Shown here one piece after another: positions 8,953-18,048 of a DNA stretch of 64,000 nt. Origin of the DNA: Shewanella seohaensis (GTDB lineage Bacteria; Pseudomonadota; Gammaproteobacteria; Enterobacterales; Shewanellaceae). Location of the stretch: assembly GCF_025449215.1 (NCBI RefSeq), contig NZ_CP104900.1, positions 2,542,001-2,606,000 on the forward strand, written 5' to 3'. The notes below the pieces were generated by a model. It was not told the DNA's origin, searched no databases, and saw only the letters and a program-made list of their open reading frames with translations. Numbering within the stretch: the stretch's first letter is position 1; each line of letters begins with the position of its first letter. The position numbers and the translations under genes are program-made.

Positions 8953-9663
8953 ATGACAACACCCCAAGACTCTGTTTGTATTCTCGCCCTCGACACTTGT
9001 ACCGAAGCTTGTTCGGCTGCCCTGTATTATCAAGGACAGGTTTTTGCTGAGTTAGCCGATGCGCCTCGGGAGCATAGTCAGCGTTTATTGCCTATGGTGG
9101 AAGCCGTATTAAAACAAGCCAATGTCGGCTTAGATAAACTGGATGCCATTGCCTACGGCCGTGGGCCAGGCAGTTTTACGGGGATCCGTATTTGCACCAG
9201 CATGACTCAAGGTTTAGCCCTAGGGTTAGACTTACCCGTGATCGGCATTTCCACCTTAGCGGCCATGGCACAAATGGCGATTGCTGAGCACGCTGCCGAG
9301 CAAGTGCTCTGTTGTATCGATGCGCGCATGGGAGAAGTGTACTGGGGTCAATTCGTTGCCGTCGATGGCATTGCCACCTTAGTCGGTAAAGAGGTCGTGA
9401 GTGCGCCAGAGCATGTTGAACTGACATTCGATCTTAATAAAGCCATTGTCGGCTGTGGCACTGGGTTTGATGCTTATCCCGAGTTATTAGCGTTAGGCAG
9501 CGGCATTACCTCTTTAGTGGCGGTGAAGTATCCCGATGCCCGTGCCATGTTAGCGCTGGCCGAAGCGGGTATAAAAGCGGGATTAACCAGCAGTGTCGAT
9601 GAACTCGAACCAGTGTACCTACGTGATACTGTGACATGGAAAAAGTTACCGGGACGTGAATAA
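8953..9663 (+). CDS. tsaB: tRNA threonylcarbamoyladenosine biosynthesis protein TsaB
   Basis: A 236-residue TsaB (YeaZ), partner of TsaD and TsaE in making t6A at position 37 of ANN-decoding tRNAs. The ASKHA-fold N-terminus is clear (ILALDTCTEACSAAL), as are the family blocks REHSQRLLPMV and YGRGPGSFTGIRI. I chose the ATG at 8953 because the family starts just before the ALDT motif; the frame is open further upstream but that part is not TsaB-like. No strong ribosome site is visible. The gene is cytoplasmic and apparently monocistronic. Confidence 0.92.
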   Translation: MTTPQDSVCILALDTCTEACSAALYYQGQVFAELADAPREHSQRLLPMVEAVLKQANVGLDKLDAIAYGRGPGSFTGIRICTSMTQGLALGLDLPVIGISTLAAMAQMAIAEHAAEQVLCCIDARMGEVYWGQFVAVDGIATLVGKEVVSAPEHVELTFDLNKAIVGCGTGFDAYPELLALGSGITSLVAVKYPDARAMLALAEAGIKAGLTSSVDELEPVYLRDTVTWKKLPGRE

Positions 9664-9805
9664 ACTGTTCATTCTTCCCCGTGATACGTTAGAATCTAAA
9701 CTGTCTGCATGGGTTCTCGATGCAGACATTAATTCCTAGTTAGGCATCCGTCACAACCGCCTAACAAGGTTAACTAGGCTAATAGGATATAAACTGGGCA
9801 TTTCG

Positions 9806-10114
9806 ATGCAGGTAAATTCGCTTCAAACGAGTTTGACACAAGCGGTTGCGAGTAATCGCCCCGCAGTCATACAGGGAATGTCGCCCACTGAAGCGTCGCG
9901 CCCTGTGATTGAGCTCGATGCGGTTTCTGCCTTAGCCTTTGATGATACCGCGGAAGGTTCATCACAAAACCTACAATCCAGACTCGGTGCCCAGCTCGAA
10001 TACGAACAAAGCACCCGAGGTCATCAAGGGGCTATCGCCCAATACCTTCAAACGCAACATGCCGCCAAACGTGAAGAAATTCAGCAGATGGTCGGCGTGG
10101 ATATTTATGCCTGA
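9806..10114 (+). CDS. Conserved hypothetical protein (102 aa), coupled to the M50-like gene
   Basis: A small soluble protein I do not recognise. It has a Ser/Thr/Ala-rich N-terminus, an acidic middle and a helical C-terminal half (RLGAQLEYEQSTRGHQGAIAQYLQTQ, shortened here to its core), ending in REEIQQMVGVDIYA-like sequence. There is no signal peptide or membrane helix. Its stop overlaps the start of the following membrane-protein gene by 8 bp, so the two are probably translated together. The ending VDIYA is reminiscent of small flagellar-type or motility-linked proteins, but that is only an impression. Confidence 0.7.
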   Translation: MQVNSLQTSLTQAVASNRPAVIQGMSPTEASRPVIELDAVSALAFDDTAEGSSQNLQSRLGAQLEYEQSTRGHQGAIAQYLQTQHAAKREEIQQMVGVDIYA

Positions 10115-10814
10115 TAGTGCGCCCGTGTCTTCTCAATCCCGTTTAACTCCTCGTCTAACTGGCGGTCTTCCTAGCCGCGGTTTGTTTATCATCGAACTGA
10201 TGCTGGCACTCATATTGACGCGCATTCCTTACCTTAGCGTGCCTTTTAAGTGGTTAGAGAGCTATTTTCACGAGTTGTCCCATGGGATAGCGACAGTGCT
10301 CAGTGGCGGCATAGTGAGTCATATACAACTCTTTCCCAATGGTGCGGGTTTTTGCTTTAGCCAAGGAGGCTCGCCACTGGTGATTGGATTTGCGGGCTAT
10401 TTTGGCGCAGCCTGTTGGGGATACCTTATTTATCTGCTAGCAACTTGGCCTAAGGGCATTCGCCTAAGCTTTGCGTTTTTAGGCGGTTTAGTGGTGTTAA
10501 GTGGCCTGCTGTGGGGGCGGGATTTACTGACTTTAGCCATTTTAGCTTTGCTGACGATAGTGTTATTACTGCCGCTAAAACTCAGCAAAAATAAACTCCT
10601 CACGCAATTTTTACGCATTATTGGCCTGATGATCATGCTCAATGCGCTGGCAAGCCCGACGGTATTGCTCGGGCTCGAAGGGCAGGGCGATGCGGTACTG
10701 TTGGCCGAGCGTTCATGGATCCCGGCATGGATTTGGGTCGCCATTTGGCTATTTTGCAGTATCTGCGCCTTGTTCATGGCTTGGCGCCGGGTGGACTCCG
10801 CTACCTCTCGCTAA
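10107..10814 (+). CDS. M50-like membrane metallopeptidase family protein
   Basis: A 235-residue membrane protein with about six hydrophobic segments. I start it at the ATG at 10107, which overlaps the stop of the preceding gene; the longer open frame upstream lies inside that gene in another frame. Residues 55-59 are HELSH, an HExxH zinc-protease motif just after the first helix, as in bacterial M50B-like proteins. A second-motif Asp is not obvious: GRDLL near residue 137 is a weak candidate. It may be an active intramembrane protease or a relative without activity. The substrate is unknown. Confidence 0.75.
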   Translation: MPDSAPVSSQSRLTPRLTGGLPSRGLFIIELMLALILTRIPYLSVPFKWLESYFHELSHGIATVLSGGIVSHIQLFPNGAGFCFSQGGSPLVIGFAGYFGAACWGYLIYLLATWPKGIRLSFAFLGGLVVLSGLLWGRDLLTLAILALLTIVLLLPLKLSKNKLLTQFLRIIGLMIMLNALASPTVLLGLEGQGDAVLLAERSWIPAWIWVAIWLFCSICALFMAWRRVDSATSR

Positions 10815-10944
10815 TCTATGGCGGCATCCTGCCACTATGACTTCACAAATATTTACAGCCTAAATAGTCAACTTATGCGGCTAATTCTTGGATTTTTTTA
10901 TATAGACTGCTAGCTTAAGTCTTCGGTATCCAAGGAGAATTATT

Positions 10945-11757
10945 ATGAAAAAAGTCACACTCGTCGCCAGTATGCTGATTGCTGGTTTATGTTCAGGTAT
11001 GGCCTATGCCGATGAAGGCTTGGATAAGGCCATTAAGAGCGAATTTCGCCAAGCGAAAAACGCCAGCCGTGATATTTACCGTCATCCCGCTGAAACCCTC
11101 ACATTTTTTGGTATCACCCCGACACAAACCGTCATTGAACTCTGGCCTGGCAATGGCTGGTACACCGAAATTCTCGCCCCTTATTTAGCGCCTAAGGGGC
11201 AGTATATTGCCGCCAGTTTCGAAACGACCCCCAGCACGGACACCCCAGGTAATCGCTATCGCGCCAATGCGGGCGTGAAATTCGATACTTGGATGACGGC
11301 CAATAAAGCCTTATTCGGTAATGCAAAAATGGTGGTTCTCGACCCTCCGGCCAAGATGAATTTAGGTGCCGATGGCAGTGCGGACTTGGTATTAACCTTC
11401 CGTAACTTACATAACTGGGCCTCAAGCGATCAGCTCGAAAACGTGTTTGCCGCCTCCTATAAAGTGCTGAAAGATGGCGGTGTGTTTGGCGTGGTCGAAC
11501 ATAGAGCCAATAAAGGCATGAATATGAGCACGGGCTACATGGACCAAGACGAGATGATCGCGCTGGCCAAAAAAGTGGGTTTTACCTTAGCCGAAAGCTC
11601 TGAAATCAACGCCAATCCAAAAGACACTAAGGACTACGCGAAGGGAGTTTGGACGCTGCCACCTTCGTTTGCCTTAGGCGATACCGATAAGGAAAAATAC
11701 CAAGCAATTGGTGAGAGCGATCGCATGACGCTTAAATTTATCAAAAAATCGCGCTAA
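10945..11757 (+). CDS. Exported class I SAM-dependent methyltransferase-like protein
   Basis: A 270-residue protein with a clear Sec signal peptide (residues 1-22, cleaved after AYA). The rest has a Rossmann methyltransferase fold: motif I-like VIELWPGNGWYTEILAPYL (about 70-88), then DLVLTFRNLHNW near 150 and LKDGGVFGVVEHRA near 175. It resembles the COG4798 group of predicted methyltransferases. A periplasmic methyltransferase is odd, because SAM is made in the cytosol, so it may bind another ligand. A good ribosome site (AAGGAG) precedes the ATG. It sits 21 bp before a hydrolase gene and probably shares its transcript. Confidence 0.82.
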   Translation: MKKVTLVASMLIAGLCSGMAYADEGLDKAIKSEFRQAKNASRDIYRHPAETLTFFGITPTQTVIELWPGNGWYTEILAPYLAPKGQYIAASFETTPSTDTPGNRYRANAGVKFDTWMTANKALFGNAKMVVLDPPAKMNLGADGSADLVLTFRNLHNWASSDQLENVFAASYKVLKDGGVFGVVEHRANKGMNMSTGYMDQDEMIALAKKVGFTLAESSEINANPKDTKDYAKGVWTLPPSFALGDTDKEKYQAIGESDRMTLKFIKKSR

Positions 11758-11778
11758 TCACCTGACATTAGAGGCAAT

Positions 11779-12645
11779 ATGTGGCAATCTTTCGCCCCCA
11801 AAAATCAAGTCGAGTTTGTGTTACCCCATATCAAGCTGAGTGGTCGATTGTGGGGAGCGAAAGATAAGCCGTTATTGCTCGCGTTGCATGGCTGGTTAGA
11901 CAATGCGAACAGCTTTGAGCCTCTCGCTGAGTATTTGCCTCATTATCAAATACTTGCCATAGATTGGCCCGGTCATGGCTTTTCAGCGCATCGGCCGGGA
12001 CATTATCCATTGCATTGGATTGACTATTTATACGATCTCGATGCGTTACTGGCGATGTTGCCACAAAAGCCGTTGGCCATCATAGGGCATTCGTTAGGGG
12101 GCATTATTGCCTCGGCGTATACCGCAACCTTTCCTGAAAAGGTCAACAAACTGATTTTGATTGAGGCGTTAAGCCCATTATTTGAGTCGGTGACTCAAGC
12201 GAAAACGCGACTGCGAAAGAGTTTTTATCAGCACGAGAAGTTTTTAGCCCAAAAGCATAAACAGCTAAAAGTCTACGACAACATGGACACCGCAGTAAAA
12301 GCCAGAGTGCACTTAACGGGGCTGGCCGAGCCTTGGTGCCGCTTGTTACTCGAGCGCAATATGCAACCTACCACCGATGGTGTTGCGTGGCGCAGTGATC
12401 CAAGATTAAGGCTCGACTCGCCCATGCGGCTGACCTTTGAGCAGGTCGATGCATTGATGCAGCATATTTCGGTCTCGACCTTATTAATCTGCGGTAAACA
12501 GGGCTTTAGCCAGTTGCAGGCGGCGCTGCCTAAGGCGAGGAAATGGTTCACACACTTGTCGGAACATATGCTCGAGGGCGACCATCATGTGCACATGGAT
12601 AACGCCAAAGGGGTCGCGCACTTGATCCAGCAGTTTGTCGAATAA
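11779..12645 (+). CDS. Alpha/beta-fold serine hydrolase
   Basis: A 288-residue hydrolase. The oxyanion-hole region HGWLDNANSFEPLAEYL (about 38-54) and nucleophile elbow GHSLGG (about 108-113) are typical. The catalytic His is likely in GDHHVHMD near residue 272, with an Asp or Glu between them. There is no signal peptide, so it is cytoplasmic. The closest general resemblance is to the broad MEST/MhpC-like group of esterases; the substrate cannot be assigned. It lies directly behind the exported methyltransferase-like gene on the same strand. Confidence 0.85.
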   Translation: MWQSFAPKNQVEFVLPHIKLSGRLWGAKDKPLLLALHGWLDNANSFEPLAEYLPHYQILAIDWPGHGFSAHRPGHYPLHWIDYLYDLDALLAMLPQKPLAIIGHSLGGIIASAYTATFPEKVNKLILIEALSPLFESVTQAKTRLRKSFYQHEKFLAQKHKQLKVYDNMDTAVKARVHLTGLAEPWCRLLLERNMQPTTDGVAWRSDPRLRLDSPMRLTFEQVDALMQHISVSTLLICGKQGFSQLQAALPKARKWFTHLSEHMLEGDHHVHMDNAKGVAHLIQQFVE

Positions 12646-12844
12646 TCGCTTTTGCTTACATAAAAAAGACGCTAGGTTTTTTGTTTTTTTTATGTGATGA
12701 TGATCAAAATTAAAACGCCCGTATGATTTATGCGGGTCAATCAATAACAATAAAATGTAAGTCGGTATTTTAACTCGGTATTTGTCGAGTATTGACGGTA
12801 GTAGGGATACCGTGTCCGCAGTTGTGGGGATTTAGGAGAAAGTA
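12646..12844 (+). promoter_or_regulatory. fadD upstream region with CRP-like site
   Basis: Roughly 200 AT-rich bases before fadD. TGTGATGATGATCAAA at 12693-12708 matches the left CRP half-site fully and the right half partly. Catabolite control of fatty-acid use would fit, but the match is imperfect. I see no FadR- or PsrA-like palindrome here, unlike upstream of fadE. Confidence 0.35.
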
Positions 12845-14518
12845 GTGGATCAGCCTTGGATTAATCATTTGCCAAAAGATGTACCTGCTGAGATTAATGC
12901 GGATCAGTATTCATCGCTCGTCGATATGTTCGAGACGGCGGTGGCCAAATATGCGGATCAACCGGCATTTATCAACATGGGTGCCACGCTAACTTACCGT
13001 AAACTTGAAGAACGCAGCCGTGCGTTTGCCGCTTATCTGCAAAATGAATTAAAGCTACAAAAGGGTGACCGTGTCGCCCTGATGATGCCGAACCTGCTGC
13101 AATATCCCATTGCACTGTTTGGTATTTTACGTGCAGGCATGGTGGTGGTGAACGTTAACCCGCTTTACACTCCCCGCGAATTAAAGCACCAATTAGTCGA
13201 CTCTGGCGCTAAGGCCATTGTGGTCGTATCAAACTTTGCCCGTACCTTGGAAGAAGTTGTCGACCAGACGCCAGTTAAAAGCGTGATTATCACCGGGCTT
13301 GGGGATCTGCTGAGCGCGCCAAAACGCACCTTAGTTAACTTTGTGGTCAAATACATCAAAAAACTGGTGCCTAAATACGACTTACCCCATGCACTTTCAA
13401 TGCGCGAAACCCTCTCCAGAGGGCGCAGAATGCAGTATGTCAAACCCGTTATTACGGGCGACGACTTAGCCTTTTTGCAATACACAGGTGGAACGACTGG
13501 GGTGTCAAAGGGCGCCATGTTGACCCACAGAAACGTGGTCGCAAACGTATTACAGGCCAATGGTGCCTATTCACCGGCACTGCGTGATGGCAACGAATTT
13601 GTGGTAACAGCCTTGCCGCTTTACCATATTTTTGCCTTAACAGTGAACTGCTTATTGTTCTTACATAAGGGCAGTCAAAACTTGTTAATCACCAATCCGC
13701 GGGATATTCCAGGCTTTGTGGCCGAACTGAAAAAATATCCTTTTACGGCGCTGACTGGCGTCAATACCCTGTTTAATGCGTTGGTGAACAGCAGCGATTT
13801 TGCGGAACTGGATTTTTCTCGCCTAAAATTATCCATTGGTGGCGGGATGGCGGTACAAAAAGCCGTAGCCGATAAATGGCAAAGTATCACTAAAACCCGT
13901 TTACTCGAAGGTTACGGTTTAACCGAAGCGTCACCGCTACTAACATGCTGCCCCTATAACTTAGATGGCTACAACGGTTCTATCGGTTTCCCTGCGCCAT
14001 CAACCTTAATTCAAGTGCGTGATGATGCGGGTAATGTGTTGCCACAGGGCGAGACAGGTGAGCTGTTTGGTAAAGGTCCACAGATCATGAAAGGCTACTG
14101 GCAGCGTCCAGAGGAAACAGCCAAAGTGATTGATAAAGACGGCTGGCTTGCCACCGGTGATATCGGCAATATGGATGAACAAGGTTTCTTCTATATCGTC
14201 GACCGTAAAAAAGACATGATTTTGGTTTCGGGCTTCAACGTCTTCCCCAATGAAGTCGAAGAAGTGGTTGCGTTACATCCTAAAGTGATTGAAGTGGCTG
14301 CGGTTGGCGTGCCAAATGACGCCAGCGGTGAATTAGTGAAGGTGTTTGTGGTGGCAAAAGATAAATCTTTAACCGCTGATGACATCATTAAGCATTGCCG
14401 CGCGCATTTAACGGGATATAAAGTACCGAAGCTGGTAGAATTTAGGGACGAGTTACCTAAAACCAACGTGGGTAAGATCTTGCGACGAGAACTTCGAGAC
14501 GAAGTGAAGCGCGCGTAA
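12845..14518 (+). CDS. fadD: Long-chain fatty acid-CoA ligase
   Basis: A 557-residue ANL-superfamily enzyme, the usual FadD length. It activates long-chain fatty acids to acyl-CoA for beta-oxidation. The start is a GTG at 12845 behind TTTAGGAGAAA; the N-terminus [17 protein letters not shown] matches FadD proteins. Motifs: P-loop-like [16 protein letters not shown] (about 212-227), [10 protein letters not shown] near 355, the ATGDIG hinge region near 436, and the final Lys in [14 protein letters not shown]. It ends in its own terminator. fadE lies 28 kb away in the same window. Confidence 0.96.
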   Translation: MDQPWINHLPKDVPAEINADQYSSLVDMFETAVAKYADQPAFINMGATLTYRKLEERSRAFAAYLQNELKLQKGDRVALMMPNLLQYPIALFGILRAGMVVVNVNPLYTPRELKHQLVDSGAKAIVVVSNFARTLEEVVDQTPVKSVIITGLGDLLSAPKRTLVNFVVKYIKKLVPKYDLPHALSMRETLSRGRRMQYVKPVITGDDLAFLQYTGGTTGVSKGAMLTHRNVVANVLQANGAYSPALRDGNEFVVTALPLYHIFALTVNCLLFLHKGSQNLLITNPRDIPGFVAELKKYPFTALTGVNTLFNALVNSSDFAELDFSRLKLSIGGGMAVQKAVADKWQSITKTRLLEGYGLTEASPLLTCCPYNLDGYNGSIGFPAPSTLIQVRDDAGNVLPQGETGELFGKGPQIMKGYWQRPEETAKVIDKDGWLATGDIGNMDEQGFFYIVDRKKDMILVSGFNVFPNEVEEVVALHPKVIEVAAVGVPNDASGELVKVFVVAKDKSLTADDIIKHCRAHLTGYKVPKLVEFRDELPKTNVGKILRRELRDEVKRA

Positions 14519-14523
14519 GATTG

Positions 14524-14551
14524 AAGCCGGCAATGAGCCGGCTTTTGTTTT
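14524..14551 (+). terminator. fadD terminator
   Basis: AAGCCGG (14524-14530) pairs with CCGGCTT (14538-14544), followed by TTGTTTTT. It begins 6 bp past the fadD stop. Its presence argues that rnd starts after it rather than at the open-frame start at 14521. Confidence 0.85.
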
Positions 14552-14589
14552 TATGGACGGTGCTTAACCCACAGGAACTGGAGAAGAAT

Positions 14590-15698
14590 TTGTCAGTGTT
14601 TCAGTATGTGAGCGACGAAGCTAGCCTCAATGCCCTCGTCGCTCAATATCAACAGAGTCCGCTACTCGTGTTAGATACCGAGTTTGTGCGCACACGTACC
14701 TATTACGCTAAGCTTGGCCTCATTCAAGCCTATGATGGTAAAACCTTAGCCTTAATTGACCCTGTCGCGCTGCCAGATCTCAGTGCATTTTGGTCTTTGC
14801 TGGATAATCCCAACATCATCAAATTGGTGCATTCGTGCAGCGAGGATTTAGAAGTCTTCGCCCACTATGGTCAGCGTCAACCTACGCCTTTGTTCGATAG
14901 CCAAATCGCAGCCTCTTTATGTGGCATGGGCCATGGCCTAGGTTATGCCAAGTTAGTTGAAACCTGCTTAGGTGAAGTGATTGATAAAGGTGAGTCGCGC
15001 ACCGACTGGATGCGCCGCCCTTGACTGAGGCGCAGCTGAGCTACGCCGCCAACGATGTGTTGTATCTGTATCAACTCTATCCGCAACTTGCCGACAAGCT
15101 TAAGGCGCAAGATCGCTTAGGCTGGCTGTATGAAGAAGGCGAGCGAATGACAGAAGGGCGCTTAGCTGCGCCAGATATAGATACTGCGTACCTGAGAGTG
15201 AAGAATGCCTTTCAGCTCACTGAACATCAGTTGGCCTACCTTAAAGTGTTGGCTAAGTGGCGCTTAGAAAAAGCCTTAGCGCGGGATTTAGCCTTGGGTT
15301 TTGTGATTAAAGATCACGGCCTGATCGCGCTAGCGAAGAAGCAGCCTAAGAGCATGGGCGATTTGCTTAAACTGAACGATTTGACCGAGCAAGAGAAACG
15401 CATTCACGGTAAAGATATTTTACGGGTGATGCAGACCGCGGATTTAAGCAATCCACCCGAATTAGTGGATGTCTTAGCGCTCAAACCTGGCTACAAATCG
15501 GCCTTTAAGAATATTAAAACCTGCTTAACTGAACTGTGTGAGCAGCATGCCATCCCGATGGAGATGCTGGGCTCTAAACGTCATATTCATGAGTATTTAC
15601 AATGGCGTTGGGATAAACAGCAGGGTGAGTTACCGACGGTCTTAAGTGGCTGGCGTGGACACATTGCCGCCGAGTCGTTGGCAAAGCTTGAAGTCTAA
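14590..15698 (+). pseudogene. rnd: Ribonuclease D, split by a one-base frameshift
   Basis: RNase D, a DEDD 3'-5' exonuclease that trims tRNA 3' ends. I start it at TTG 14590 (GGAG upstream, after the fadD terminator). The DEDD motifs are visible: LVLDTEFVRTRTYY (Exo I), then VHSCSEDLEVF (Exo II), and SYAANDVLYL (Exo III). The frame breaks at 15018-15020: DWMRRP ends in a stop, while the next frame continues TEAQLSYAANDV. Adding one C restores 369 residues and joins the family sequence exactly. An HRDC domain follows. Either a sequencing error in a C run or a true inactivation. Confidence 0.9.
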
Positions 15699-15822
15699 TT
15701 TGAGGGCTGATTAATACATAATCTGCAGTAATATTGAGGTCTTGGCGCGTTGTTAAGGCCTTTCCCTCTGATATCAAGGCTTAGCTTATTTCGCCTAAGA
15801 TTCGACAAACACGCAGCAGAAA

Positions 15823-15849
15823 GCGTCATCCCCGTGATGAGGATGACGC
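15823..15849 (-). terminator. Possible minCDE terminator
   Basis: A 9-bp perfect stem (GCGTCATCC with GGATGACGC) and a 9-nt loop, directly behind minE and facing rnd. The minus-strand side has only a short T run, so the call is moderate. Confidence 0.5.
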
Positions 15850-15860
15850 CAACGCTCGAC

Positions 15861-16118
15861 TTATCTGTCAGGCAATGTGACGTTAAGTTCGAGTACCGAC
15901 AGGTTATCGTCGTTCTGATCTAACTGCACAGAAACTTGATCATCAGAAATATGCACATATTTGCGGATAACGGCGATAATTTCTTGTTTCATCTGTGGAA
16001 AATAATCCGGGGTATCCCGTTGTCCACGTTGATGGGCCACAATAATTTGTAGTCGCTCTTTTGCCATTACCGCAGTGCTAGGCTTTTTCTTGCTTTTGAA
16101 ATAGTCGAGTAAAGACAT
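15861..16118 (-). CDS. minE: Cell division topological specificity factor MinE
   Basis: An 85-residue MinE. The N-terminal amphipathic helix ([16 protein letters not shown]) binds membrane, followed by the MinD-contact segment [15 protein letters not shown] and a C-terminal dimer domain. It drives MinD off the membrane and so sets the pole-to-pole oscillation that places MinCD away from midcell. It lies 2 bp behind minD as the last gene of minCDE. Confidence 0.97.
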   Translation of the reverse strand: MSLLDYFKSKKKPSTAVMAKERLQIIVAHQRGQRDTPDYFPQMKQEIIAVIRKYVHISDDQVSVQLDQNDDNLSVLELNVTLPDR

Positions 16119-16120
16119 AA

Positions 16121-16930
16121 TTAGCTACCAAATATCCGTTGTAAGAAACCTTTTTTCTCTTCCGTAATGAAGCGTACTGGCACATCTTCACCCAGTAAAC
16201 GCGCGACTGTATCACTGTAAGCCGCACCTGCATCACTCTCTTGATCGATAATCACAGGCACACCCGAGTTAGAGGCCTTGAGTACAGATTGTGATTCAGG
16301 GATAACACCAAGTAATTCAATGGCAAGGATTTCTTTTACATCGTCAACACTTAACATTTCGCCCGATTTTACGCGACTCGGCGAATAACGAGTCAGCAGT
16401 AAGTACTCTTTTATCGGCTCTAAATTCAGTTCGGCGCGGCGTGACTTGCTCTGCAACATGCCCAGAATACGGTCAGAGTCGCGAACCGAGCTCACTTCAG
16501 GGTTGGTGGTCACAATGGCGATGTCGGCAAAGTACAGTGCCATCATTGCGCCTTGCTCGATCCCTGCGGGAGAGTCACAAATAATAAAATCAAATTCTTT
16601 CGCTAAATCATCGAGCACACGACCCACGCCTTCTTTGGTCAGTGCATCTTTATCGCGGGTTTGCGATGCAGGCAGTACAAACAGTTTTTCACAGCGTTTG
16701 TCTTTAATCAGTGCCTGATTTAAATTGGCTTCGCCGTTGATCACATTGACAAAGTCATAGACGACGCGGCGCTCGCAGCCCATGATCAAATCTAAGTTAC
16801 GTAAACCAATATCGAAATCGATAACAACAGTTTTATGCCCTTGTATTGCAAGTCCAGTTGCAATCGCCGCACTGGATGTGGTTTTACCAACACCACCTTT
16901 ACCTGAAGTGACAACAATAATTTGTGCCAT
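16121..16930 (-). CDS. minD: Septum site-determining ATPase MinD
   Basis: A 269-residue ParA/MinD-family ATPase. The deviant Walker A motif is intact ([10 protein letters not shown], residues 9-18), as is the switch region [18 protein letters not shown]. The C-terminal membrane-targeting amphipathic helix is visible ([13 protein letters not shown]). It recruits MinC to the membrane and is released by MinE. It sits 27 bp behind minC and 2 bp before minE. Confidence 0.98.
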   Translation of the reverse strand: MAQIIVVTSGKGGVGKTTSSAAIATGLAIQGHKTVVIDFDIGLRNLDLIMGCERRVVYDFVNVINGEANLNQALIKDKRCEKLFVLPASQTRDKDALTKEGVGRVLDDLAKEFDFIICDSPAGIEQGAMMALYFADIAIVTTNPEVSSVRDSDRILGMLQSKSRRAELNLEPIKEYLLLTRYSPSRVKSGEMLSVDDVKEILAIELLGVIPESQSVLKASNSGVPVIIDQESDAGAAYSDTVARLLGEDVPVRFITEEKKGFLQRIFGS

Positions 16931-16957
16931 GTTTCTCTCTATCCTTTTTTATGCCAT

Positions 16958-17622
16958 TTAGAGGGGCAATGATTCAACGATAAGCGACTCGCCATTTAAG
17001 CGAATGCAGCCGCTTTTATCTGAGCTATGTTGTTGTAGATTTTCAGCGAGCCAATATTGCCCTGCTATTGAAACTAATTCAGCCTCGAGGGAATGGGCGA
17101 TGATCACCGCGCTGCTGTCGCCGGCCGCGCCCGCCATGGCTTTTCCTCGTAATGCGCCATAAATATGAATGCTACCATCGGCGATGACTTCAGCGCCATT
17201 ACCTACGGCACCAAATATGATTAAATCGCCATTTTTTGCATAGACCTGCTGGCCAGAGCGGATATTTTGCTTCAAAACCTTCGTTTGACGCGGCGCGGAG
17301 GGGGCGTCACGCTTTGTTTGCCGGCTTTGACAATGGCAAGTCCTAAGGTTTTGGCTTGATTGCTGAGGGCGGTTGTTGCCCCAGTGATCCCCACGATAAC
17401 TAACTGGCGGGAAAGTAATAACTCTTTTAAGCCATGTAAATTGAAATCGTTATCTTGGATGGCGCTGAGATTGACGACTAAAGGGGCACCCAGAAAAAAT
17501 TGAGGGGCTTGTGCCAATTTGCTATCTAATTCAGCCATGACAGCATTTAAGTCGCTGCTATTGATATGAAGCACTGAAAGAGTAAAAGAAGCGCCTTTTA
17601 ACTCTAAGCTAGGTTTTGACAT
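16958..17622 (-). pseudogene. minC: Septum inhibitor MinC, split by a one-base frameshift
   Basis: MinC blocks FtsZ ring formation away from midcell. The N-terminal domain is encoded at 17272-17622 (from [17 protein letters not shown]), and the C-terminal beta-helix that binds MinD at 16958-17275 ([19 protein letters not shown] onward). The frame breaks in the linker at the G5 run 17300-17304. One more G (C on the coding strand) gives [21 protein letters not shown] and a 221-residue protein of normal length. As minD and minE look intact and loss of MinC gives minicells, an undercalled homopolymer is the simplest explanation. Confidence 0.9.
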
Positions 17623-17745
17623 CCCGGCACTATTCTCCAGAAATCATCAGTCGGTTCGCTGATTTTACAATTAAATTACTAGGCGACCATGTTATAGTGT
17701 GCCCCATTGACTGGCAAGTTTGAACTATTGGATATTTATACTCTT

Positions 17746-18024
17746 ATGCTATGTGCGGTTTATAAAAGTAGTCGAAAGGCTGAAACTTATTTATTTGTGA
17801 ACAAAAGGGACTGCTTTGATGATGTTCCCCAAGCGCTGTTGGATATGTTTGGCGTGCCTCAGTTAGTGATGGTGTTCCCCATTGCTAAGCGTGAATCCCT
17901 CGGTATCGCCGATATTCAAAAGGTCAGAGCAGCACTCGAGGAAAAGGGTTTTTATTTACAAATTCCGCCACCGCAGGTTAATTTATTGGCCGAACACAGA
18001 GAAAGTCTTGGGATTAAAGACTAG
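17746..18024 (+). CDS. YcgL domain-containing protein
   Basis: A 92-residue protein of the YcgL (UPF0745) family, function unknown. I use the ATG at 17746 (MLCAVYKSSRKAETYL), which fits the E. coli YcgL N-terminal block; the open frame reaches back to a TTG at 17707. Family features are the KRDCFDDVP loop and the ending FYLQIPPPQVNLL. It is divergent from minC, as in E. coli, and followed by an MltB-type gene and ycgN. Confidence 0.9.
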   Translation: MLCAVYKSSRKAETYLFVNKRDCFDDVPQALLDMFGVPQLVMVFPIAKRESLGIADIQKVRAALEEKGFYLQIPPPQVNLLAEHRESLGIKD

Positions 18025-18048
18025 CCCATAAACTGCGGACAAAGGTAT

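Noticed and set aside
9939..10106. Longer start for the M50-like protein
   Set aside because: This part runs inside the preceding gene in another frame and lacks any signal or membrane character.
14521..14589. N-terminal extension of rnd to 14521
   Set aside because: It begins inside the fadD terminator hairpin, and the extra residues do not resemble RNase D.
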